Source: Nitrobacter winogradskyi Nb-255 (GTDB lineage: Bacteria; Pseudomonadota; Alphaproteobacteria; Rhizobiales; Xanthobacteraceae). From it: a stretch of DNA of 64,000 nucleotides. The DNA lies in NCBI RefSeq assembly GCF_000012725.1, contig NC_007406.1:248001-312000 (forward strand), given 5' to 3'. Below, in pieces: positions 54,521-63,009 of the stretch. The first letter of the stretch is position 1. The number at the start of each line of letters is the position of its first letter. The notes below the pieces were generated by a model. That model was not told where the DNA came from. It saw only the letters and a program-made list of their open reading frames with translations, and did no database searches. The position numbers were made by a program, and so were the translations under genes.

Positions 54521-56076
54521 GCGCTTGCCCCTAGAGTGGTCTTGATCTTCCGCATCAGCTCGGCGATCCGCAGCTCTTTCTTCAAGATATCTTCGGCAAG
54601 CTGATCTGGTGGCAGGTGCTCAAAATCCACCTTGGAGCGCGGGTTCTTGCGGTCGAGGTTGCAGTTAGCATCCCGAAGCTCCTTGGCGGACACTCTCCAA
54701 GCCTGATCGTTCTCCTCGCGTTTCGTCCACCACGCCATGCAACCCTTGAACTCCTCAAACTGCATGGGCTGGGTCTTGGTGTAATTCTTGCGGCCGTCGG
54801 GCAAGGGCTGCTCATAATACCAGACCTCCTTCGTTTGGCAGGAGCGGTCGAAAAACAGGATATTGGTTGGGATGCTGGTGTAGGGCGCGAACACGCCATT
54901 GGGCAGCCGCACGATGGTATGAAGGTTGAAGTCCTTGAGAAGCTCCTCCTTGATGCGCGCGCATACTCCGTCGCCAAACAGCGTGCCGTTCGGCACGACG
55001 ACCGCCGCACGCGCGGGACGACCAACGGAAGTCGGCTGGCGTTTGAGCTTTCGCATGATGAGCTGAAGGAATAGCAGCGCAGTCTCCGCCGTCTGCCGAT
55101 CTTCGGGGAAGTTGCCCTGGATGCCTTTTTCTTCCTCTCCTCCGAAGGGCGGATTGGTAAGGATCACATCCACACGCTCTTTTTCGCCGATCTCGGAGAG
55201 CTTGAAGCGCAGAGCATTGCCGGGGTCGATCTGTGGCGCATCCAGCCCATGCAGCAGAAGGTTCATCTGACAAAGCAGATAAGGCAGGGATTTCGGTTCG
55301 CAGCCGGTAATGGTTTCATCTTGAAGTCGCTTGCGGTCGGCGACGGTCTTCACCTGCTTTTCAAGGTGGTTGTATGTCTCCACCAGAAACCCGCCCGTGC
55401 CGCTGGCAGGGTCGAGGACGGTCTCGCCAAGACGCGGGTCGGTGACTTCCACCATGAAGCGCACGACGGCGCGCGGCGTGTAGAACTCGCCGGAGTCGCC
55501 CGCCGCGTCGCGCATTTCGCGGAGCATGGATTCATAAAGCGCGCCGAGGGTATGAAGCTCGTCCGACGACGTGAAATGAATTCCGCCGACCTTGTTGATG
55601 ATGTCGCGGAGCAGGTAACCGCTTTTCATGCGGTTATCGACGCCCTTGAAGACGGTGGCGATCACGTCGCGGCGGTTGTCGCCATTGGAACTGGAAAGCG
55701 CCCGCAGATAGGCGAACAGGCCGGGGCCCTTCTTGCCGTCGGCACGCACGGCTTCCTCGGCGTTGATGAAGGAAAGCAGTTCATCGCCCGTGATCCCTTG
55801 CGGATCGGCGGCCCAATCGCGCCAGCGATACGGGGCTTCGATGGCGGCCTTGAACTTCTTGCCGGATAGGGCGGTTTCTTCCTCGCGTTGCTGTTCAAGG
55901 TCGTCGAGGAACTTGAGGAACATGATCCATGTCAAAAGTGGCAGACGGTCAAGATCGCCGTTGAGCCCCTTGTCCTTGCGCATGATGTCGCGTGCAGATT
56001 TCAGGAGACTTCCCAGCATCTGGGAGGTCGTCATCGGTGCGGCGTCTGCGCCGTTCTTCTTTTTAGTTCGTGCCAT
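54517..56076 (-). CDS. hsdM: Type I restriction-modification DNA methyltransferase subunit
   Basis: A 519-residue N6-adenine methyltransferase. The SAM site is ETVLDPASGTGGFLVETYNH, and the catalytic motif IV is ILTNPPFGGEEE. The N-terminal HsdM helical domain has MTTSQMLGSLLKSARDIMRK. It protects host DNA when bound to HsdS. It overlaps the hsdR stop by 14 bp. The length fits the type I family. Confidence 0.95.
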   Translation of the reverse strand: MARTKKKNGADAAPMTTSQMLGSLLKSARDIMRKDKGLNGDLDRLPLLTWIMFLKFLDDLEQQREEETALSGKKFKAAIEAPYRWRDWAADPQGITGDELLSFINAEEAVRADGKKGPGLFAYLRALSSSNGDNRRDVIATVFKGVDNRMKSGYLLRDIINKVGGIHFTSSDELHTLGALYESMLREMRDAAGDSGEFYTPRAVVRFMVEVTDPRLGETVLDPASGTGGFLVETYNHLEKQVKTVADRKRLQDETITGCEPKSLPYLLCQMNLLLHGLDAPQIDPGNALRFKLSEIGEKERVDVILTNPPFGGEEEKGIQGNFPEDRQTAETALLFLQLIMRKLKRQPTSVGRPARAAVVVPNGTLFGDGVCARIKEELLKDFNLHTIVRLPNGVFAPYTSIPTNILFFDRSCQTKEVWYYEQPLPDGRKNYTKTQPMQFEEFKGCMAWWTKREENDQAWRVSAKELRDANCNLDRKNPRSKVDFEHLPPDQLAEDILKKELRIAELMRKIKTTLGASA

Positions 56077-58435
56077 AGAGCAATCCTTGTAGGTCGTTTA
56101 CGGCCCGGCGAAGCTCATCGGGACCGCCGAACAGCTTGATGATTTCGGCGGGTTGGCCGTGGGTTGAAATGGGCGGAACTTTCAGAACGTCCGGGAGGAC
56201 AAACTGCGCATCACCGTGTTCCGCATATTTTTCGAGAAGATCGTCGAGCACCTGACGCGCTTCGGGGGAGAACTTCTCGAAATAATCCTTGCGCTCGGAC
56301 TTGAGGCGCTGCGCCCGCTCGCGACGGGTGCGAAGCGGCGCATTGAAGGCCAGATGGCAAAGTAAGTCGAAGGGGTCCGCGTCGGTCTGGCCGGTCTGCT
56401 CGGCCAACACAGCGAAGTCGATACCGCGCTCGGCGAGCGCGGCTATGATCTCCCTGCGCTGGTCGGCATCCGCCCAGCGCTGGCGGAGGTCGGCGGATGT
56501 CGGTGCAAGCGAGCGAATGCTTTCAGCGGCATATTCGGTGTATTTGACGACGCGAAGCTGTTTCCCATTCGGGTCCAACTCATGGACCAAATGGGCTACG
56601 ACTTCGACCTGGCCGCCGTCGAAATAGAACTTGCGGGGCTCGCCGGTCGGCGGCTCGATCACGCCGGGTTCGCCTTCCTCAGGCGTGGCAGGCTCCGCTT
56701 CCTGTCCTTCGGGGATCGTCTCCGTCGTCGAGGTGGCTTCCCCAGCGTCATTCACTTCCTCTTCCGTGATTCGTGCTGGATCGCCGTCGAAGTCGGGGTC
56801 GGCGAACATGCGGGTGGCCGCCCCGGTGTAATCGAGGATGTTGAACCAGAGTTTGCCGTAGTCATCGCGTAGGCGCGTTCCGCGTCCGATGATCTGCTTG
56901 AACTCGCTCATCGACCCCACGACGCGCGCAAGGACGACGTTCTTACAGGTTGGCGCATCGACGCCCGTGGTCAGCAGTTGCGATGATGTGAGGATAACAG
57001 GCGTTTTGGTTTCGACGTCTTGAAATCTCGATAGATGCCCCCGCCCGATTGTGCCTTCGTCCGCCGTGACGCGAGCCACGTAATCAGGATATTGGGCAAT
57101 GAGGTCTGAATTGAGATTGACCAGCGCCTCGCGCATTTCGGAGGCGTGTTCCTGATCGACACAGAAGACAATCGTTTTTGCGAAGCGGTCGGTCTTCCTG
57201 AGGAAATCCGTCAGGTGACGGGCAATCGCCTGTGTGCGAGCGCGTAAAGCAATGACTCTCTCGAAATCCTTGGTCTGATATTCATCGTCGGGGATCGCGC
57301 GGCCATAGCGGTCCACCTCGTCCTTGCTTGGCCGCCATCCGGCGGCGTCCCATTGCGTGATGACGCGATGCACGCGGTAGGGGGCAAGAAAGCCGTCGTC
57401 GATGCCCTGACGCAGACTGTATTCGTAAATCGGGTTGCCGAAATAGAGGTAGGTGTCGCGGTTGTCCTGGCGCAGCGGCGTCGCCGTCATGCCAAGCTGA
57501 TAGGCGGGCTTGAAATGCTCAAGAATGACGCGCCAGGAACTATCGTCGCGGGCGCTTCCTCGATGGCATTCATCAACGATGATGAGGTCGAAGAAGTCCG
57601 GCGGGTAATCCCGGAAGAGACCGGCGCGGCGCTCGTCCTCGGCAAGCGCCTGATAGATGGCGAAATACATCTCCCGGCTTTTGATGATTTCGCCGGATTC
57701 GATCTTGTGGCGGGCGTCCCCGAAGGGGGTAAAGGTTTTGTCCTTCGGGTCGTCAATGAGGATGTTGCGATCTGCAAGGAACAGGATGCGCGGCTTGCGA
57801 TGCTCCCCGGTTTTATTCCAACGGCTTGACCAGAGCTTCCAGCAAACCTGGAAGGCCACGATGGTCTTGCCTGTTCCCGTCGCCATCGTGAGAAGCAGGC
57901 GCTTCTTTCCGGCAAGGATGGATTCGACCGTCCGGTTGATGGCGATCTGCTGATAATATCTCGGCGGTTTGCCGCCCACCGTGTTGTAAGGGGCGATGAG
58001 GTGATCCACGCGCTCGGGCGTGTCCATCCCGCTGCCTGCCTGATAACGCCGCCAGAGCTCTTCGGGTTTTGGAAAATCCGCAACGCGCTTTTCGGTGCCT
58101 GCGAAGTAGTCGATTTCGATGATCTCAATGCCATTGGTGGCGTAGGCGAATTTGAGGCCAAGGGTTTCTGCGTAGTCGCGGGCCTGCTGCACGGCATCGG
58201 TCGCTAATTTGTAACCGGCCTTGGCTTCGACCACGCCAAGGGGAAAATCCCGAGTGTAGCGCAGAAGATAATCGACCCGCTTGGGGGGCTTTCGCACAAA
58301 GCCCTTGCCGACAGGAATGACGCGACCGTCCGTGATGCTACGCTGCTCGGCGATGGAATGGGGTTCGTTGTCCCAGCCGCACGATTGCAGCTTGGGCACG
58401 ACGAACTTTCGGCAAGTATCGGCTTCGTTCGTCAT
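56063..58435 (-). CDS. hsdR: Type I restriction endonuclease subunit R
   Basis: A 790-residue HsdR of the shorter EcoAI/EcoEI-like type. N-terminal nuclease part: LGVVEAKAGYKLATDAVQ with the E-x-K pair. The helicase part has Walker A LTMATGTGKTIVAFQ, DECHRGSARDD (motif II), MTATPLRQDN and RIIGRGTRLRDD-like motif VI (QIIGRGTRLRDD). It translocates and cuts unmodified DNA. Its start overlaps the small HTH gene stop (ATGA). Confidence 0.95.
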   Translation of the reverse strand: MTNEADTCRKFVVPKLQSCGWDNEPHSIAEQRSITDGRVIPVGKGFVRKPPKRVDYLLRYTRDFPLGVVEAKAGYKLATDAVQQARDYAETLGLKFAYATNGIEIIEIDYFAGTEKRVADFPKPEELWRRYQAGSGMDTPERVDHLIAPYNTVGGKPPRYYQQIAINRTVESILAGKKRLLLTMATGTGKTIVAFQVCWKLWSSRWNKTGEHRKPRILFLADRNILIDDPKDKTFTPFGDARHKIESGEIIKSREMYFAIYQALAEDERRAGLFRDYPPDFFDLIIVDECHRGSARDDSSWRVILEHFKPAYQLGMTATPLRQDNRDTYLYFGNPIYEYSLRQGIDDGFLAPYRVHRVITQWDAAGWRPSKDEVDRYGRAIPDDEYQTKDFERVIALRARTQAIARHLTDFLRKTDRFAKTIVFCVDQEHASEMREALVNLNSDLIAQYPDYVARVTADEGTIGRGHLSRFQDVETKTPVILTSSQLLTTGVDAPTCKNVVLARVVGSMSEFKQIIGRGTRLRDDYGKLWFNILDYTGAATRMFADPDFDGDPARITEEEVNDAGEATSTTETIPEGQEAEPATPEEGEPGVIEPPTGEPRKFYFDGGQVEVVAHLVHELDPNGKQLRVVKYTEYAAESIRSLAPTSADLRQRWADADQRREIIAALAERGIDFAVLAEQTGQTDADPFDLLCHLAFNAPLRTRRERAQRLKSERKDYFEKFSPEARQVLDDLLEKYAEHGDAQFVLPDVLKVPPISTHGQPAEIIKLFGGPDELRRAVNDLQGLLYGTN

Positions 58436-58629
58436 ACTCCCTGGTTGCCCCCTTGCTGCTCCTCAACCTTGCGCCTGATCCAGTTGGCAATTTCCTGCCG
58501 CTCAAAGCGCCACGACCCTCCAACCTTGAAACCGGGCAGCTTGCCTGCTGCGGCCAGCTTGTAGGCCGTCTTCTCATTGATCTTGAGAAGTTCCGCCACC
58601 TCCCGGATCGTCAGGATTTCGTCTGCCAT
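58432..58629 (-). CDS. Small helix-turn-helix (excisionase-family) protein leading the hsd operon
   Basis: A 65-residue MerR/Xis-type winged HTH from ATG 58629 (MADEILTIREVAELLK): NEKTAYKLAAAGKLPGFKVG and SWRFERQEIANWIRRK are the recognition helix and wing. Proteins of this kind are usually excisionases or transcription factors. Its stop overlaps the hsdR start by four bases, so it is the first cistron of the restriction operon and may control its expression. The promoter should lie in 58630-58979. Confidence 0.82.
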   Translation of the reverse strand: MADEILTIREVAELLKINEKTAYKLAAAGKLPGFKVGGSWRFERQEIANWIRRKVEEQQGGNQGV

Positions 58630-58979
58630 CCGCTCGCCACAGGTCGAATCCGGTGAATTATAGGGAAGATCGGCGAAAATCCGAGAAAAAAATTCCAGCG
58701 CCGGGAGGCGGCGGCCGCCCTGCGAGCCCTTGTGCAGGCGTCTAAGGGTCGCGAGAGGCCATGAGGGATCACCAGATTTCCATAAGTCAATCTGGCTCCG
58801 ACTTGCCGCAACCTCCACACGCGAATCTCGCTTGCCACATGCGCGCCACAAGCCCGGACGGGCCGAAACGGACAGTGGCGGATTTCTGCGGGTTTGCGAG
58901 GACAGGCGATTTGTGGCGAAAGCGCCCCTTGAGAGACCGTTTCTTTCCGTAACTTTTAGCTAAGTCATTGAATTTAAAA
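58630..58979. other. Region upstream of the hsd operon
   Basis: About 350 bp between the HTH gene and the tRNA-Val fragment. It should hold the operon promoter. CCAGATTTCC and CAATCTGG near 58769-58793 form a weak inverted repeat. I see no convincing gene; the frames across it have a random composition. Confidence 0.45.
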
Positions 58980-59029
58980 TGGTGGGCGGTACAAGGATTG
59001 AACTTGTGACCCCTTGCGTGTCGAGCAAG
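58980..59029 (-). other. tRNA-Val(GAC) 3' fragment, probable attachment site
   Basis: On the minus strand: CTTGC-TCGACAC-GCAAG (anticodon arm, GAC at the anticodon), GGGTC, ACAAGTTCAATCCTTGT (T arm), ACCGCCC, A, CCA. The 5' acceptor strand and D arm are missing, and position 33 is C rather than T. It is not a working tRNA. It lies 77 bp from the stop of the integrase at 59106, as expected for an att site. Confidence 0.82.
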
Positions 59030-59105
59030 TTGAAAGCCCTTATTTTCTGCGGCTTACAGAGGACTCGCCACAGACTTGCCACATGCATTTTTGGCCTTAT
59101 GAAAA

Positions 59106-60380
59106 CTATTCCGCTGCTTCCAGAAACGACGCGTCAGAAGCCGCTTTGCGCTTCCGTGGCCGGCTTCTCGACTTCACGCCGTCAGCCGGAGCAGTCGATG
59201 CGTCCCTCTCTACGAAACTGAGTACGCTGGTGCGCTTGTCGGCCACAGCTTCAGCGCGCTCGATAAGATGGCCGTAGACGTTCAGCGTTGTCTGGATGTT
59301 GCGGTGACCCATCAGCGTTTGAATGCGCTTGAGATTGACGCGCTGCTCAATGAGCATCGATGCATAAAAGTGACGAAGATCATACGGCCTGTACTTGGGT
59401 CTCATGACCTTTTCGCCGTTCTCCTCCTCTTCCACCATCAGCCCGGCCTCCTCGCAAGCGCGCGCAAAAGCGCGGTTGCGCCAGTTCCGGATACTTAACC
59501 ATTTGCCGGTCTCAGTCGGGAACACGAGATCGTACCTGTTAGCGACCGCATGATGCTCAGCATAGTGGCGCACCATGTCGAGCGTCTCGGCACTAAGGTC
59601 GATGAAGCGCCGTCCGGCGCGCGTCTTCGTGACTGTGATTGCCGTCCCGCCGCCCTCCAGGGCGCGAGATACTTCGACGCCGGTTTCCTTGATGGCTGAT
59701 CGTGCGAGGACGAGGTATTCCTGCGGTCTCATGCCTGAATCGACAGCGAGGTAAAGCATCGGTCTGTAACGTTGCCAGCTCTGCTGCACCTTCAGATTTC
59801 GGGCGTTGGCCAGGCGATCGGCCGCGGCGAGAAGGGCCATAATATCGGCTTCCGAAGGGATGGTAACGGACGTATCGTATCGCGATGCTGCCGCGATACT
59901 CACACCCGCCGCCATATCGTTTTGAAGAATGCCGCGCCCGACCAACTCGCGGATCATCGAATGAAACGAAAGCAGCACTTTCTGCGCCACGTCACGGCTG
60001 TGCTTCTGCAGAAGCCAGGAGCGAAACTCAATGATGTCGGGCTTGGTGAGTTCGTGCAGCTGCTTGTCCCAAGGGTAGCTCAGCATGATGTCTGCGCGAT
60101 AGCGGTAATTGGCAAGCGTGTATTTGGTTACGGGTTCGCGGCCGTTCCTGCCTTCCTTCTCACAAACGTCGAGCCACTTTTGAACACCTTGCTCCACCGT
60201 TCGGCTGTCGCTCTGCGGGCGCGCGGCACTCGCGCGGGCTGCCGAGTCATCTCTGAACGCAAGCGCTTCCTTGCGCGTTGCGAAGGTCTTGTAGGCATAG
60301 CCCGTCTTCGAAGATTTACTTGGGTATCGTACTTGGTAAGTCGTGCCTTTCCTGCCTACCCGTTTTCTTATGTCTGACAT
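59106..60380 (-). CDS. Tyrosine recombinase/integrase (first integrase)
   Basis: A 424-residue phage-type integrase. N-terminal SAM-like core-binding part (QGVQKWLDVCEKEGRN, DKQLHELTKPDIIEFRSWL); catalytic part with DSGMRPQEYLVLA (first Arg), YDLRHFYASMLIE (His-x-x-Arg region), LMGHRNIQTTLNVYGHL (His and nucleophile Tyr). The C-terminal 40 residues are a basic tail. It is probably specific for tRNA-Val, given the fragment 77 bp away. Two small genes lie upstream on the same strand. Confidence 0.92.
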   Translation of the reverse strand: MSDIRKRVGRKGTTYQVRYPSKSSKTGYAYKTFATRKEALAFRDDSAARASAARPQSDSRTVEQGVQKWLDVCEKEGRNGREPVTKYTLANYRYRADIMLSYPWDKQLHELTKPDIIEFRSWLLQKHSRDVAQKVLLSFHSMIRELVGRGILQNDMAAGVSIAAASRYDTSVTIPSEADIMALLAAADRLANARNLKVQQSWQRYRPMLYLAVDSGMRPQEYLVLARSAIKETGVEVSRALEGGGTAITVTKTRAGRRFIDLSAETLDMVRHYAEHHAVANRYDLVFPTETGKWLSIRNWRNRAFARACEEAGLMVEEEENGEKVMRPKYRPYDLRHFYASMLIEQRVNLKRIQTLMGHRNIQTTLNVYGHLIERAEAVADKRTSVLSFVERDASTAPADGVKSRSRPRKRKAASDASFLEAAE

Positions 60381-60440
60381 TACTCGACATGATTCAGTAT
60401 TGACTCTGTAAACTCAAGAAAAAACTGATTTTCTATATTA

Positions 60441-60671
60441 CTACCTCGCGCTGTTCTCTGCTTCGATCTGCGCCTCTCTGTAGATACGGACCAGCGTGCC
60501 CTTCTCGATCCTCAGCCTGCCATCAATCGGATCGACAAAGAACGGAAGTTTTCTGCGACCGCTTGCGTCCTTGTCGGCTGCGCGCTTCATCTGCCGGGAA
60601 TTCAGCTCGACTCCCATCTCACAGAGCACTTGCCGCGCCTGTTCAAGATCTATGTAGCAAGGCGGATTCAA
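60441..60671 (-). CDS. Small protein upstream of the first integrase
   Basis: A 76-residue protein (MNPPCYIDLEQARQVL) with helical DLEQARQVLCEMGVELNSRQ and then LPFFVDPIDGRLRIEKGTLV, a strand pair that resembles the wing of excisionase/AlpA-type proteins. It precedes the integrase by 60 bp and follows the next small gene by 14 bp, so the three may form one unit. Excisionase function is a guess from layout. Confidence 0.6.
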   Translation of the reverse strand: MNPPCYIDLEQARQVLCEMGVELNSRQMKRAADKDASGRRKLPFFVDPIDGRLRIEKGTLVRIYREAQIEAENSAR

Positions 60672-60685
60672 TCTCCCTCCTACGT

Positions 60686-60967
60686 CTACAAATCATAATC
60701 CCTGCACGCCGGTCGGTAGTGATGCGTATCCATGTAAGAAATTGACCCGCCGCCCGGCCTGCGTACGCGAACGACTTCGCCGTATTCATTCGTGACGAAG
60801 AGTCTCAGCCTCGGGCCTTTGACGTACTGCACGTTGTAGAGGTCCTTCAGCGCGTGAATATCCTCAATGAGCGCATGCATCAGTTCGTCGATGCTGATCG
60901 TGCCGAGCTCCTTGTAGCTGATGGTCAGGCCCTGCGGCTCAAAATCTCCCCTGCCGTTTTTCATCAA
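60686..60967 (-). CDS. Small hypothetical protein upstream of the first integrase
   Basis: A 93-residue protein (MMKNGRGDFEPQGL). Segments TISIDELMHALIEDIHALKD and KGPRLRLFVTNEYGEVVRVR suggest a helix followed by a beta hairpin; it ends HHYRPACRDYDL. I recognise no family. It is likely the first gene of the small pair plus integrase unit. Confidence 0.6.
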   Translation of the reverse strand: MMKNGRGDFEPQGLTISYKELGTISIDELMHALIEDIHALKDLYNVQYVKGPRLRLFVTNEYGEVVRVRRPGGGSISYMDTHHYRPACRDYDL

Positions 60968-61186
60968 AACAACTTCTCAAATAAATCGACCTTATACTTA
61001 CATGATACCTGCTGGACGCTCTCATTTGCAAATTTGCAAGTGTCGCAAAGTGGCTCTGGCTGCGGGTTTCCGGGGATTCTGTGGGCCGGTCCGTGACCAG
61101 CCTGTGACCACTTCCGCGCATTCAAGTGCCGCTCTCCAATGCCGAAATAGACGCTAAGCCCAACGGCGCACGCGATCGGCAGTGTC

Positions 61187-61432
61187 ATGGAGAAGGCGAA
61201 GGCAACGATCATTCCGCTAAGCCCGCGAGGGCTCTCCCGCGCGCAGGCGGCTGCCTATATTGGCGTCTCTCCCTCCCTGTTCGACGAACTGGTCGAGGAC
61301 GGGCGCATGCCGCGTCCGAAGCGGATCAACAGCCGCACGGTCTGGGACCGGATCAGGCTTGACGAGGCGTTCGAGGCGATTCTTGATGATGAGTCCCGTG
61401 CCGCCAATCCATGGGACGACGAGGACCTGTGA
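61187..61432 (+). CDS. AlpA/excisionase-like helix-turn-helix protein
   Basis: An 81-residue protein (MEKAKATIIPLSPRGL) with LSRAQAAAYIGVSPSLFDEL and EDGRMPRPKRINSRTVWDRI, the HTH and wing of the AlpA/Xis type. It ends 13 bp before the second integrase gene on the same strand, a common pairing of directionality factor and integrase. Confidence 0.82.
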   Translation: MEKAKATIIPLSPRGLSRAQAAAYIGVSPSLFDELVEDGRMPRPKRINSRTVWDRIRLDEAFEAILDDESRAANPWDDEDL

Positions 61433-61445
61433 GGGAGTGGCCGCC

Positions 61446-62525
61446 ATGGTCGCGTTCCGCATGAAGGACGGTACGGGCAAGATCGAGCTCAGATACACCT
61501 ACGAGGACACGGATCGCCACGGCAACGTGCGCATTTACGTGCGCCGGCCCGGCATGAAGAAGGTCCGCCTGCGCAAGACGCCCGGCACCCCGGAATTTCT
61601 GGAAGAGTATCGCGACGCTCTCGCGGGACGGCTTGAGCTTCCTTCAGACAAGCGGCCCGTCCGCGTTCCTGCGGGCAAGGGAACGCTGCGCTGGCTCTGC
61701 GAGCAATATTACCGCTCGGCGGAATACAAGCGGCTGGAGCCGCGCACGCAGCATGTGCGCCGGCTGATCCTCGATAGCATCTGCAAGCGCGACGGAGATA
61801 AGCCGTATGCGCTGATGGAGCCGCGCCACCTGCGCAGGCGCCGCGATGAAAAATCCGACACACCCGAGGCCGCGAACGGTATTGTGAAAGCGCTCCGCCA
61901 GGTTTTCACCTTTGCGCTGGAGAACGACCTCGCGCAGCGCAATCCGGCAAAGGATGTGCCGTACCTCAAGAGTGGCTCGGAAGGCTTCCACTCGTGGAAC
62001 ATCGAAGAGGTTCGGCAATTCGAAGAACGGCACTCGGTCGGCAGCAAGGCGCGACTTGCCCTCGCCCTGCTGCTCTACACCGGACAGCGGCGCTCGGATG
62101 TCGTCGCGCTCGGCCGGCAGCACATCCGGGACGGATGGTTCACTTTCACGCAGGTGAAGAACCGCAACCGCAAGCCTGTCACTCTCTCGATACCCGTGCG
62201 GCCTGAGCTGAAGGCAATCATCGACGCAACGCCTTCGGGCAACCTCACGTACCTTGTGACGGCATTCGGCAAGCCGTTCACAGCAAACGGCTTCGGCAAC
62301 TGGTTCCGCGAGCGCTGTGATGAGGCGGGTCTGCCGCACTGTTCGGCGCATGGTCTGCGCAAGGCGGCGGCGGCACGTCTTGCCGAACTCGGCGCGAGCG
62401 AAAGCGAGATCATGGCCGTCACCGGCCACACGACCTCCAAGGAGATCGTGCGCTACACCCGCGGCGCTCGGCAGAAGGTCCTCGCGGCGAACGCGATGGC
62501 GCGCTTCGGCGAAAACAAAGATTGA
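61446..62525 (+). CDS. Tyrosine recombinase/integrase (second integrase, tRNA-Phe associated)
   Basis: A 359-residue integrase from ATG 61446 (MVAFRMKDGTGKIE). N-terminal strand-rich arm-binding part (RIYVRRPGMKKVRLRKTPGT), then the catalytic domain with LLYTGQRRSDVVAL (Arg), CSAHGLRKAAAARLAE (His-x-x-Arg), VTGHTTSKEIVRYTR (His and Tyr). It ends 91 bp from the 3' end of tRNA-Phe, the usual layout for an integrase that uses that tRNA as its attachment site. The gene is intact. Confidence 0.92.
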   Translation: MVAFRMKDGTGKIELRYTYEDTDRHGNVRIYVRRPGMKKVRLRKTPGTPEFLEEYRDALAGRLELPSDKRPVRVPAGKGTLRWLCEQYYRSAEYKRLEPRTQHVRRLILDSICKRDGDKPYALMEPRHLRRRRDEKSDTPEAANGIVKALRQVFTFALENDLAQRNPAKDVPYLKSGSEGFHSWNIEEVRQFEERHSVGSKARLALALLLYTGQRRSDVVALGRQHIRDGWFTFTQVKNRNRKPVTLSIPVRPELKAIIDATPSGNLTYLVTAFGKPFTANGFGNWFRERCDEAGLPHCSAHGLRKAAAARLAELGASESEIMAVTGHTTSKEIVRYTRGARQKVLAANAMARFGENKD

Positions 62526-62615
62526 ACAAAACTGCCCCACTTTTCCCGGCAGCGGGAAGCGGTGGGGCAAATTCGCGCTCTAAGCGATTGAATTTTCAGG
62601 CGGCGACGCAAGGGA

Positions 62616-62691
62616 TGGTGCCCAGGGGCGGGATCGAACCACCGACACTGCGATTTTCAGTCGCATGCTCTACCAACTGAGCTACCTGGGC
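62616..62691 (-). tRNA. tRNA-Phe(GAA)
   Basis: On the minus strand: GCCCAGG pairs with CCTGGGC, discriminator A and encoded CCA. D arm GCTCAGTTGGTAGAGC, anticodon arm TGCGA-CTGAAAA-TCGCA with GAA, T arm GGTTCGATCC. It is complete at 76 bases. Its 3' end faces the second integrase, so it is the likely attL side of an island lying to the left. Confidence 0.96.
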
Positions 62692-62826
62692 GTCGTCCAG
62701 CTTTTGCAGGGCGCGCCGGTTTATAGTCAGGCCGGAAGGTCCTGTCCACCCGTCTGCCGGTGTTGTTGTGTTGAACTGCGAGCTTGCCTCTCGATCAGGC
62801 CGAGTCGCTGACCTCAGGCCCGCGGC

Positions 62827-63009
62827 CTATTCCGCATCGTCATCATCGGCCCTGCTGGCGGGAATGGCGTAGGAACCGGACAGCCAGCGATTCAGATCCA
62901 CGTCGCGGCAGCGCTCGGAGCAAAACGGACGCGAATCCTCGGCCGCCGGCTTGCCGCAGATCGGGCACGGCTTGTCCGGCCGCGTGCGGGCTGGTTTCCT
63001 AACCGGCAT
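62827..63009 (-). CDS. yacG: DNA gyrase inhibitor YacG
   Basis: A 60-residue zinc protein from ATG 63009 ([12 protein letters not shown]). CPICGK and [10 protein letters not shown] provide the C-x2-C and C-x3-C ligands, followed by [12 protein letters not shown], the family hallmark. YacG binds GyrB and blocks DNA binding. Its start overlaps the end of maf, so the two are co-translated. The longer frame to 63087 is a shadow of maf. Confidence 0.92.
   Translation of the reverse strand: MPVRKPARTRPDKPCPICGKPAAEDSRPFCSERCRDVDLNRWLSGSYAIPASRADDDDAE

Noticed and set aside
58980-59029. A functional tRNA-Val gene
   Set aside because: The 5' acceptor strand and D arm are missing and position 33 is C, so only a 3' fragment is present.
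31453-62615. CRISPR array or cas genes
   Set aside because: No regularly spaced identical repeats and no Cas motifs were seen anywhere in the window.
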